Of a stretch of DNA of 64,000 bases, positions 6,916-13,040 are shown in pieces. Each line of letters starts with the position of its first letter. Within the stretch, counting starts at the first letter, position 1. The notes below the pieces were generated by a model. It was given only the letters and a program-made list of their open reading frames with translations. It was not told the DNA's origin and did not search any database. The translations under genes were made by a program, and so were the position numbers. Source of the DNA: Streptomyces natalensis ATCC 27448 (GTDB taxonomy: Bacteria; Actinomycetota; Actinomycetes; Streptomycetales; Streptomycetaceae); assembly GCF_000935125.1 (NCBI RefSeq), contig NZ_JRKI01000061.1, forward strand, positions 868,001-932,000, written 5' to 3'.

Positions 6916-7322
6916 TGCGATACCTCCTCCAGAATGCGCACAAGTCGTTCAGCGTGGATCAGCGTCAGGGAGGGCGGGAGGAGTTCGTTCGTCATCAGGC
7001 CGTTCACGCTGCTCACGACGATCAAAGACGGGTTTGCAATGATCTTGGCTGCACGTAGTGCCGTGTCCAGGTCCCGCCCAACTTCCTTCGCGCCAAGGTG
7101 CTTGCCCCACGAGCTGACCTGTCCTCCCAGCTTGGCCGTCAGCGAGCGTGCCTGATCTAGCGTCAGAGGGGAGAAGCGAATTCGGCTGACCTTGATGCCT
7201 TCCACCTTGTCCGACACCACGATCGGGGAACCTGCATCGAGTCCAGCGCCGCGCAACGCTTCTTCGAGTCGTTGGCGTACATCGGTCGCTGCCTGATGTG
7301 GTGTTCGGACTGTGCCAGTCAT
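6912..7322 (-). CDS. Hypothetical protein, first gene of small-ORF operon
   Basis: 136 residues with GGGAGAG before the ATG. Alpha/beta content with hydrophobic strands (IVVSD, SLIVVSS) and a C-terminal helix rich in Leu/Glu. It is divergent from the XRE gene with a 113-bp shared promoter region. In other streptomycetes such proteins often neighbour Scr1-type regulators, but I cannot assign a function. Confidence 0.6.
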   Translation of the reverse strand: MTGTVRTPHQAATDVRQRLEEALRGAGLDAGSPIVVSDKVEGIKVSRIRFSPLTLDQARSLTAKLGGQVSSWGKHLGAKEVGRDLDTALRAAKIIANPSLIVVSSVNGLMTNELLPPSLTLIHAERLVRILEEVSQ

Positions 7323-7435
7323 GGCCTACTCTCCCTTGTCCTGTTTCGGGGGTGGTCCAACCCTGCGCCCGCAGGAGTACGCTGACCAGTGCTTTAGCCA
7401 TTCCAAGCGGCTTTGGAATATTGGGAGTTGGACGT

Positions 7436-8371
7436 ATGAGCGATGCCCCCGAGTCCCCTGCCGAGGCATTCGGCAACGAGATCAAGTGCGCCCGTGAGGC
7501 GCGCGGATGGTCGCAAACTGTGCTTGCCGAAAAGCTCTGTTGCCAACAGCCCTACGTGAGCAAGGTGGAGAGAGGGCAGCAGCTGGCAAGTGCTCCGTTC
7601 GCCGAGCAGTGCGACAAGGTGTTCGGCACCCCCGGCACCTACGCCCGGATGCGCCAGCGGGCGGCCGACGCGGGCAACCCCCTGTGGTTCATTCCGTACC
7701 TCCAGTTGGAGCGTGAGGCGTCGGCGATCTGCGACTACTCGCCCACCTTGGTGGCAGGCATACTGCAAACCCCGCGGTATGCGGAGGCGGTCTACCGGTC
7801 CGCCCGTCCCGAGGACACAACAGACCAGATCAAGGCGCAGGTAGAAAAACGCATGCGCCGCCGCGAGGTGTTCGACACCCTTACCCCGCCGTCCTTGTGG
7901 GTTGTGCTGCACGAGTCAGCCTTACGGACCGAAGTAGGCGGCGCCGACGTCATGCGGGAGCAGCTACAGCACCTGGTGGCAGCCTCCGAGTCACCACACA
8001 TCACGATCCAGGTCTTTCCGTTCAGCGCAGGAAGCCCGGCACGCGCAACACCGTTTAAGGTGCTCACGCGGCAGGACGGCACCGAAGTCCTGTACGAGGA
8101 GACTTACGAGCGAGGGCAGGTGGACGACTCAGCGGAAGTAGTGACCGCAGCACGAGCGGCATACGACCGCCTACGCGCCGACGCACTATCACGCGAAGAA
8201 TCACTAGCCCTCATTCAGCGCGCGATGAAGGAGTACGCCCATGAGCACCACCCCCGACCTCTCCGCCGTGGAGTGGATCAAGAGCAGCTACAGCCAGGGG
8301 AACGGCGGAGACTGCATCGAATGGGCCCCCGCCTTCGCAGTGTCCGGCGTCGTCCCCGTCCGGGACAGTAA
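7436..8371 (+). CDS. XRE-family HTH regulator with DUF5753 (Scr1-type) domain
   Basis: From ATG 7436 (GGGAG 9 bases upstream): an N-terminal HTH (EIKCAREARGWSQTVLAEKL...QPYVSKVERG, residues about 14-50) and a DUF5753 domain (residues about 90-260) with the typical LVAGILQTPRYAEAVY and HITIQVFPF motifs. These regulators act with small DUF397 proteins. The frame does not stop near residue 268 where the family usually ends but runs 131 bp into the DUF397 gene in another frame, giving a basic 43-residue tail of no known family; this suggests a lost stop. Confidence 0.85.
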   Translation: MSDAPESPAEAFGNEIKCAREARGWSQTVLAEKLCCQQPYVSKVERGQQLASAPFAEQCDKVFGTPGTYARMRQRAADAGNPLWFIPYLQLEREASAICDYSPTLVAGILQTPRYAEAVYRSARPEDTTDQIKAQVEKRMRRREVFDTLTPPSLWVVLHESALRTEVGGADVMREQLQHLVAASESPHITIQVFPFSAGSPARATPFKVLTRQDGTEVLYEETYERGQVDDSAEVVTAARAAYDRLRADALSREESLALIQRAMKEYAHEHHPRPLRRGVDQEQLQPGERRRLHRMGPRLRSVRRRPRPGQ

Positions 8372-8462
8372 GGACCCGCATGGCCCGGCGCTCACCTTTG
8401 AGTCATCGGCGTGGTCTGCATTCGTGTCGGCCGCGAAGGCCGGCAAGTTCGGCACCATCTGA
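8241..8462 (+). CDS. DUF397 protein
   Basis: 73 residues, AAGGAG 8 bases before the ATG. Contains the DUF397 hallmarks WIKSSYSQGNGGDCIEWAP, VRDSKDPHGPAL and W..FV. DUF397 proteins are partners of Scr1-type XRE regulators and probably modulate their activity. Its start lies inside the upstream gene. Confidence 0.9.
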   Translation: MSTTPDLSAVEWIKSSYSQGNGGDCIEWAPAFAVSGVVPVRDSKDPHGPALTFESSAWSAFVSAAKAGKFGTI

Positions 8463-8590
8463 GCCACCCCGGCTGAGGCCATGCCGCCCTAGACTCCGTC
8501 CTGGTGGCCCTGTGCGGCCTCTCCCTGCCCTCGTGGCACGTTCGGGAGGGGGTTGCGCTAGCCCCTTCTTGGCGGCCCGTGGAACTCAGA

Positions 8591-8622
8591 AGAGCCCCCC
8601 GCCAGCAACGGCGGGGGGCTCT
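8591..8622. terminator. Bidirectional terminator
   Basis: 13-bp perfect stem AGAGCCCCCCGCC / GGCGGGGGGCTCT between convergent genes. Confidence 0.8.
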
Positions 8623-8650
8623 CGATTACGTGGGGCCGGCTCTTAGTTCA

Positions 8651-9043
8651 TCAGCCGGTGATCTTGTTGACGGCGGTGTGGATGTGTTCCCCGTTGCACG
8701 GGTCGTCACAGTTGCAGGGGCATCCGCAGTCGTCCACGCGACGGATCCACCACTCTTCTCCGTCGATCATGAAGGATGAGACTATCTCGCCCCGCTCGCA
8801 TCGCTCCGTAAGCTCCTGAGCCTGGAGGAATGCAAGGTAGTGGTCGTGGCCGCAGGGACGGTCTTGATCCAGGACTGCGCTGCACTCTTCGTCGTGCCGA
8901 CCCTTGTAGTAGGTGGCTACCGACTCCGCGTCGTATGCCTGCCAATCCGCGGCGTCGATCGCGTCGGCTATGCATTGCGCCGGCCATACGGGATCGTGGC
9001 CGGGCACGTTGTGGCCCACGTGGTATCGGGTCGTATTGCTCAT
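8651..9043 (-). CDS. Cys/His-rich hypothetical phage protein
   Basis: 130 residues from MSNTTRYH, with GAAGGAG before the ATG. The N-terminus has a GHNVPGHDPVWP segment; the C-terminus is a tight cysteine cluster (DDCGCPCNCDDPCNGEH), which could bind zinc or a cluster. No family recognised. Confidence 0.6.
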   Translation of the reverse strand: MSNTTRYHVGHNVPGHDPVWPAQCIADAIDAADWQAYDAESVATYYKGRHDEECSAVLDQDRPCGHDHYLAFLQAQELTERCERGEIVSSFMIDGEEWWIRRVDDCGCPCNCDDPCNGEHIHTAVNKITG

Positions 9044-9091
9044 GCTCCTTCGCCCTTTCCTGCTGATCTTGGCTGTGTGCGATCCTGGGGC

Positions 9092-9128
9092 GTGGGCTCC
9101 CGCCACCTTGCCTGTGGCGGGAGCCCAC
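9092..9128. terminator. Hairpin terminator
   Basis: 15-bp perfect stem GTGGGCTCCCGCCAC / GTGGCGGGAGCCCAC with a 7-nt loop, downstream of the gene at 9140. Confidence 0.8.
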
Positions 9129-9139
9129 GTAATGGGCGC

Positions 9140-9328
9140 TTAGGCGCTCAGTCGGACGAGTTCCAGCTTCTGGCCGGAGTTGTCCTCCTGCTCTGCGCAG
9201 ACCTGATCAAGGTGCTCGCTGCACGCGTAGAACCAGCTGAAGACCATGTCCCTGCGCTTGACCATCCACTTGGCACCATCCGGGCACTGGTGCATGAACA
9301 CGTTGAACCCGTCGCAGCGTTTCGCCAT
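9140..9328 (-). CDS. Small hypothetical phage protein
   Basis: 62 residues, GGGAGAAG before the ATG. Contains VFMHQCPDGAKWMVKRRDMV and FYACSEHLDQVC: two Cys and two His that could form a small metal site. Flanked by terminators on both sides, so it is monocistronic. Confidence 0.55.
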   Translation of the reverse strand: MAKRCDGFNVFMHQCPDGAKWMVKRRDMVFSWFYACSEHLDQVCAEQEDNSGQKLELVRLSA

Positions 9329-9422
9329 TCGGTGCTTCTCCCTGGGTAGAGCCGGGACGCATCCCGGCTACAGGGGGACGGGAGGCCCGCCGACTTGCCT
9401 TCGGCGGGACCTCTCGCGGTTA

Positions 9423-9444
9423 CCAGGTCAGATCTCTGACCTGG
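9423..9444. promoter_or_regulatory. Palindrome in promoter region of the small gene at 9140
   Basis: Arms CCAGGTCAGA / TCTGACCTGG around 2 bp, about 95 bp upstream of the gene. Possible operator; single copy in the window. Confidence 0.4.
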
Positions 9445-9514
9445 CGTTTCCCCTGTTGATTTATCAATGTGCCGCCGGGAGGCGTTTCCTCCCGACACCC
9501 AGAACAATACACAA

Positions 9515-9524
9515 CCCGTACGGG
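9515..9524. promoter_or_regulatory. CCCGTACGGG palindrome site 1
   Basis: Exact 10-bp palindrome in an intergenic promoter-like region, 15 bp from a CCGGAACATGTTCCGG site. On the minus strand TATTGT follows as a possible -10. Confidence 0.45.
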
Positions 9525-9539
9525 GGTGTGAAGCGAGAT

Positions 9540-9555
9540 CCGGAACATGTTCCGG
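9540..9555. promoter_or_regulatory. Repressor-type palindrome site 1
   Basis: CCGGAACATGTTCCGG, perfect; palindromy extends one base on each side. Intergenic. Confidence 0.75.
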
Positions 9556-9570
9556 ACCCTGACACAGGAA

Positions 9571-9599
9571 GGCCCCCACCGGGAACTCCGGTGGGGGCC
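9571..9599. terminator. Hairpin terminator
   Basis: 12-bp stem GGCCCCCACCGG / CCGGTGGGGGCC with a 5-nt loop at the left edge of the hairpin array. Confidence 0.6.
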
Positions 9600-9635
9600 T
9601 GGCTGGTTGACGCTCACCCATAGGTACAGGGCGGG

Positions 9636-9846
9636 CCGGCCGCAGGCCGGTTCCTTTGCCCCGCAGGGGCGGGCCCTGGCGCGAAGCGCCTTGAGGGGGC
9701 CCGGCGCGAAGCGCCCCGCCCGGAGGGCGGGTTGTTTTGGGTGCCGCGCGGCCGAAGGCCGCTTGAAAGGCACCCGGGCCGTAGGCCCGTCCGCTTTGGT
9801 CGCCGTGGCCGCAGGCCACATAGGGGCGACCCAGCCCGTAGGGCTG
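9636..9846 (+). repeat. Array of nine GNA-triloop mini-hairpins
   Basis: Nine short perfect hairpins at 9636, 9658, 9678, 9703, 9716, 9748, 9775, 9805 and 9832. Each has a 5-6 bp GC stem closed by C:G and a three-base loop G-N-A on the plus strand (GCA, GCA, GAA, GAA, GGA, GAA, GTA, GCA, GTA). The stems differ in sequence. An outer pair GGTCGCC/GGCGACC encloses the eighth. No gene is present. Single-stranded d(GC-GNA-GC) hairpins are known to be unusually stable in DNA. Confidence 0.8.
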
Positions 9847-9864
9847 TCGATTTCGGCGGCGAAG

Positions 9865-9899
9865 AGGGGCGGGTGGCACTTGCCTTGCCACCCGCCCCT
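9865..9899. terminator. Hairpin terminator of the gene at 9910
   Basis: 14-bp stem AGGGGCGGGTGGCA / TGCCACCCGCCCCT with a 7-nt loop just downstream of the minus-strand gene. Confidence 0.75.
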
Positions 9900-9909
9900 T
9901 GCGTTTGTG

Positions 9910-10266
9910 CTAGACGTTCTCCACCTGGACGCCCCCGCGCGGACCCAACTTCAGCCGGGTCATCGGGTAGTCCACATCAATGGTCCAGCCGTCCCCATCC
10001 CGGCGGGCCGGGAACAGGTCCAGGTAGGACGCCTCAGCGTCCACGCACGGGTAAGCGATACCGCCCTGTGCAAGCCCCACGGTGGCGTTGCCGTCCTCGT
10101 CAAAGTCCACAACATGGGCACCGTCGTCCACCGGATACCCGTTACTGTCGGCGCGGAGCCAGAGTGCGAGCTTGGCCGCCTTGAGAGACGGCCACGTTTC
10201 CATGTCGGCGAACACGTCGCCCAATCCGTAGTTACTGCCACCATGCCAAGTACCGAATACGCGCAC
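9910..10266 (-). CDS. Hypothetical phage protein
   Basis: 118 residues from a GTG preceded by a perfect GGAGG 4-5 bases upstream, which decides this start over a longer frame. Contains VFADMETWPSLKAAKLALWLRADSN and acidic strands with GGIAYPCVDAEAS. It looks globular and acidic; no family recognised. It lies between two hairpin-array regions. Confidence 0.6.
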   Translation of the reverse strand: MRVFGTWHGGSNYGLGDVFADMETWPSLKAAKLALWLRADSNGYPVDDGAHVVDFDEDGNATVGLAQGGIAYPCVDAEASYLDLFPARRDGDGWTIDVDYPMTRLKLGPRGGVQVENV

Positions 10267-10334
10267 TTTGCCTCCTAGTTCCAGCCCCGCGGTTGCCGGG
10301 GGCGTGTCCATGAGGCCGGACGTAAAGGCTGGCT

Positions 10335-10466
10335 AATAGTCCGGTGAACGCGCCGAAGGCGCCCGGACTATTACTTTTCCGGTGAACGCGCCGAAGGCGC
10401 CCGGAAAAGCGGTCCGCGCTTGCGCGGACTGAATCGCGGTGAACGCGCCGAAGGCGCCCGCGATTC
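10335..10466 (+). repeat. Three nested hairpins with an invariant core and covarying outer stems
   Basis: Units at 10,335-10,372, 10,374-10,409 and 10,431-10,466 share the core CGGTGAACGCGCC-GAA-GGCGCCCG (24 nt, hyphens mark the loop). Outside it the arms differ between units but stay paired: AATAGTC/GACTATT, CTTTTC/GAAAAG, GAATCG/CGATTC. The inner stem GCGCC/GGCGC closes a GAA triloop and TGAAC is an unpaired bulge on the 5' side only. A further stem GTCCGCGC/GCGCGGAC (10,412-10,429) sits between units 2 and 3, and more CCC-GTA-GGG repeats follow to about 10,496. Confidence 0.8.
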
Positions 10467-10604
10467 ACCCCGTAGGGCCCGCTAGGGCCCGTAGGGGCGG
10501 CCTGCCTGCACGTCTGGCACCATGGCCACGCCCCCGGCATGAATGGCCCGTCAGGGCCTAGTAGTTCGCCTTTCTCGCTACGCCGTGCTGCGCCCTGGCG
10601 AGCG

Positions 10605-10859
10605 TCACGACCACACGGGCCAGCTGCGAGGAGCCGGTGTCGTCAGGCCCGTGCGGCGCTGCTGTGGAGTCTCCTCTTCTGCTGCCCGAGCGCTCAGCCA
10701 AGCGGCCAGTGCTCGGGCGTCAGCCGGAGTCATCTGGCATCGGTCATTCGGAACAGCTATCGAGATGTGGCCGGGTTCCTTCTCAGTGGTCCAGGCGCGA
10801 ACCCGGCCGGTGCGGCTGGTGAGATCTGCGCGGTGTTCCCGGGTCTCATGAAGAGGCAC
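10605..10859 (-). CDS. Small hypothetical phage protein
   Basis: 84 residues from a GTG with AAGGAG 7 bases upstream. A central strand-helix segment (HISIAVPNDRCQMTPADARALAAWLSARA) is the recognisable conserved part in similar small streptomycete proteins of unknown role. It is followed by about 340 bp of non-coding DNA that contains the triple hairpin element. Confidence 0.55.
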   Translation of the reverse strand: MPLHETREHRADLTSRTGRVRAWTTEKEPGHISIAVPNDRCQMTPADARALAAWLSARAAEEETPQQRRTGLTTPAPRSWPVWS

Positions 10860-10901
10860 GTTCGTTCTCCTTAGTGGGCATGGTGTGATCGGGAGTCTCG
10901 A

Positions 10902-11069
10902 TCACCACTCGTCAAATTCGCGTTCGCCCTCTTCGTCACTCGCGAGAAAGAGAACTCCAAGGGATATGGATTCAAGCTCTGCGGTGTCCCATTGGCTGGT
11001 TTCGCCGTGGTCCAGGACCGGCAGGCCCATGAGGGCCGCGTCCTCCGGAGTCAGGTTTCGGGGCTGCAT
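10902..11069 (-). CDS. Small acidic hypothetical protein
   Basis: 55 residues from MQPRNLTPEDAALMG, with CGGAG upstream of the ATG. The C-terminus is very acidic (SDEEGEREFDEW). No family recognised. It follows the HNH gene closely and is probably in the same transcript. Confidence 0.5.
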   Translation of the reverse strand: MQPRNLTPEDAALMGLPVLDHGETSQWDTAELESISLGVLFLASDEEGEREFDEW

Positions 11070-11083
11070 TTGGGCACTCCGTT

Positions 11084-11386
11084 TCAGCGCTCTGCCGCCC
11101 ACTGGGCAAGCGACTTGGCGTGTTTGTTGGAATTGCAGTCACGGCAGGCGGCCACGATGTTGGCCGCAATATCTGGCCCGCCGTGGGCAAGGGGGACAAC
11201 GTGGTCCAGCTCCTCCGCGGGGCCGTCGCAGTAGCAGCACCCGGCCCAGCGGGCCAGGATCTCCGCGCGGTTGTAGGGGTCGGGCCGGGGCCGGCGCCGC
11301 CTGCGTGCGGCTCGCGGGGAGAGTTCAGGCACGCTGCGCACGGGCCGGCGCTGGTTTACGAGCCGGCGACGGGCAGCCGGCGTCAC
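11084..11386 (-). CDS. HNH endonuclease
   Basis: 100 residues. After a very basic N-terminus it has a complete HNH domain: CCYCDGPAEELDHVVPL...N...ACRDCNSNKH, with two CxxC pairs holding the structural metal and the DH catalytic pair. The GTG start overlaps the stop of the sigma-like gene (GTGA). It may be a free-standing nuclease of the replication module; the terminase-linked HNH is a separate gene at 40.4 kb. Confidence 0.85.
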   Translation of the reverse strand: MTPAARRRLVNQRRPVRSVPELSPRAARRRRRPRPDPYNRAEILARWAGCCYCDGPAEELDHVVPLAHGGPDIAANIVAACRDCNSNKHAKSLAQWAAER

Positions 11387-12231
11387 GCCGCTTTGTCCTC
11401 CAGCTCCTCCGCGACGCGTTCGGCCACGGACCGAAGCTTGGCAAGAGTGCGGGTGCGCATCACTGCCACCGTGTTGGCCCGGTCGATGCCCATCACTTCG
11501 GCTATCGCCGCGTTGTCCGGGCTGCCGTCCTCGTTCGCCAAGTGCGGGTCCGGGGCTATCCCGTAGGTGAGCCGGAGAACTTGAGCCTTACGGTCATCCA
11601 CGGTGGCCAACAGGGCATGTGCCAGGGCGATTCGCTGGGCACGCTGGCGCCTGTCCAGGTCCCGAGCCTCTATGAGGTCATCCGGCAGGCCCAGGCCGTA
11701 GGGATCGGCCAGAGACTCCACGAGGGGAATCGTTTCTCCTTCCGCTCCGCGTCCAGCAGGCGCGTCCAAGGAGTCCGTTCCTTGCATGACGCGGCGGACG
11801 TGGCCGGCGGTCTCCGCTGACATGCGGTGCCCGTCCCCTGGCAGCACCGTGCACAGGTACTCGGCTGCCTCCCAGTCGCCTCCGACCACGCCCAGACAAC
11901 GCAGGAAGGTGGCGCGCTGATCAGCGGAGGCTCCGTTGTCTGCGCCTCCGTTGGCAGCCTCGTAAATGCGCATGTGGATGCGCCGGTACGCGTGCGTGGT
12001 GTACTGCGCGCCCTTGTCGGAGTTGTAGGTCCCCAGCGCTTCCAGTGCCGCAAGCCGGCCCTCCTGGCACAGCTCTTCGAAGAGGTCAGCGTGGCCGGCA
12101 GATGACACGGCCGCCGTCCCCACATGTCGGGCTGCGGCCTCTCGGACGTAGGGCTCTGCGGCCTCCAGAACGGCCGCTACAGCGTCCGCGTCCTGATTTT
12201 GGGCAGCACAAATCAAGGCATGTGAGAGCAA
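11383..12231 (-). CDS. Phage sigma-70-like RNA polymerase factor
   Basis: 282 residues from a TTG start with AGGAG 8 bases upstream. The N-terminal half has a region-2-like segment (YNSDKGAQYTTHAYRRIHMRIYEA, residues about 90-115) and the C-terminus a region-4-like helix-turn-helix (NAAIAEVMGIDRANTVAVMRTRTLAKLR). This suggests a phage sigma factor that directs host polymerase to phage promoters. Its own promoter region carries the GTAACC...CAGACAAC motif found upstream of the other replication genes, which supports that role. Confidence 0.7.
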   Translation of the reverse strand: MLSHALICAAQNQDADAVAAVLEAAEPYVREAAARHVGTAAVSSAGHADLFEELCQEGRLAALEALGTYNSDKGAQYTTHAYRRIHMRIYEAANGGADNGASADQRATFLRCLGVVGGDWEAAEYLCTVLPGDGHRMSAETAGHVRRVMQGTDSLDAPAGRGAEGETIPLVESLADPYGLGLPDDLIEARDLDRRQRAQRIALAHALLATVDDRKAQVLRLTYGIAPDPHLANEDGSPDNAAIAEVMGIDRANTVAVMRTRTLAKLRSVAERVAEELEDKAA

Positions 12232-12279
12232 GGTGGGATCTCCTGGGCGAAAGGGCCGCCCCGCGCGGCGCTTGCCGGC

Positions 12280-12298
12280 GTTGTCTGGGGGCGGTTAC
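12280..12298 (-). promoter_or_regulatory. Phage promoter-like motif 1 (sigma-like gene)
   Basis: Minus strand GTAACCGCCCCCAGACAAC, ending 49 bp before the start codon. Confidence 0.65.
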
Positions 12299-12319
12299 GG
12301 CCCAGCCCGATCCCTAGGA

Positions 12320-12339
12320 ATTCGAAGAAATGTTCGAAT
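12320..12339. promoter_or_regulatory. Inverted repeat upstream of sigma-like gene
   Basis: ATTCGAA-gaaatg-TTCGAAT, perfect 7-bp arms, 22 bp upstream of promoter motif 1. Possible operator. Confidence 0.4.
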
Positions 12340-12371
12340 GAAAGGGTGCAAAGATCCCGTCTCTAAGGGGT

Positions 12372-12387
12372 CCGGAACATGTTCCGG
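12372..12387. promoter_or_regulatory. Repressor-type palindrome site 2
   Basis: CCGGAACATGTTCCGG with T/A flanks that extend the dyad; intergenic, upstream of the sigma-like gene. Confidence 0.75.
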
Positions 12388-12508
12388 ACAGCACATGAAT
12401 GCGCGGGATCGACGCAGGGCCCGGGAAAGGTGGGCCGTACTGGCGTCAGGGAATGAGCAAGCGTCACGGGGCCGCGAACGCGGGGCCGTGGTGGCTCAAG
12501 AGACGGAA

Positions 12509-12544
12509 AAGCCCCGACCGGCTTGGGGGAACCGGGCGGGGCTT
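12509..12544. terminator. Hairpin terminator
   Basis: AAGCCCCG...CCGG / CCGG...CGGGGCTT stem downstream of the gene at 12,603. Confidence 0.65.
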
Positions 12545-12602
12545 GAAAGCCGCTAAGCGGCTAGCTGGTTAGCGTGCGTACGCTAACGACTCCGTCCGGG
12601 GC

Positions 12603-12902
12603 TCAGCCCCGGGCGGCGTGCTTCGCCATGCTGGCGGAGAGGTTGGCCAGTGCGTATGCAGCATCGCTGGCCAGGTCTGCGAACCGTTCGTAATCGTGCA
12701 GTGAGGTGGCTCGCACGGCTGCCGCATCGGTTGCATCGCGGGTGATGCCTCCGCCGTGCGACGCCACGTAGGAATACACCTTCGCGGCTTGCTGGCGAGC
12801 GGAGTTGGAGGGCTTGGACTGCCGTAGCTTCCGGTAGGCGGTGGCGATGGCCCAGAGTTTTGTCCGGCTGCCGCTTGTGCGGGACCGTGGACGGTCGTGC
12901 AT
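12603..12902 (-). CDS. Hypothetical phage protein
   Basis: 99 residues, basic N-terminus (RPRSRTSGSRTK) and then helical, ending LANLSASMAKHAARG. The helix-rich region around YSYVASHGGG could be a small DNA-binding fold but no motif is clear. The ribosome site is weak (GGGGG at 7 bases). Its promoter region holds the CCCGTACGGG palindrome at 12,961. Confidence 0.5.
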   Translation of the reverse strand: MHDRPRSRTSGSRTKLWAIATAYRKLRQSKPSNSARQQAAKVYSYVASHGGGITRDATDAAAVRATSLHDYERFADLASDAAYALANLSASMAKHAARG

Positions 12903-12960
12903 GAAGAACCCCCAGTTCGTGCGCCACTCCCCCGTGGCGCATATGCCAACCTGTCATTGA

Positions 12961-12970
12961 CCCGTACGGG
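12961..12970. promoter_or_regulatory. CCCGTACGGG palindrome site 2
   Basis: Exact copy in the promoter region of the 12,603-12,902 gene, directly after TTGA on the plus strand. Confidence 0.45.
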
Positions 12971-13040
12971 GATCAAGGACATTCGACTGTCACCCAAAGC
13001 AACCTTCACACAACCGTGCGTTTCAGGGCTGGCAGTCGGG

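Noticed and set aside
9420..9551. Minus-strand frame starting in palindrome 1 (MFRISLHTP)
   Set aside because: Start lies in the operator, no ribosome site, and the region has promoter-like palindromes; not supported as a gene.
9636..10466. CRISPR array in the hairpin region
   Set aside because: Repeat units are short palindromes with no unique spacers of constant length.
11084..11386. HNH gene as part of a homing intron
   Set aside because: It is translationally coupled to the sigma-like gene and interrupts nothing, so a free-standing phage nuclease is simpler.
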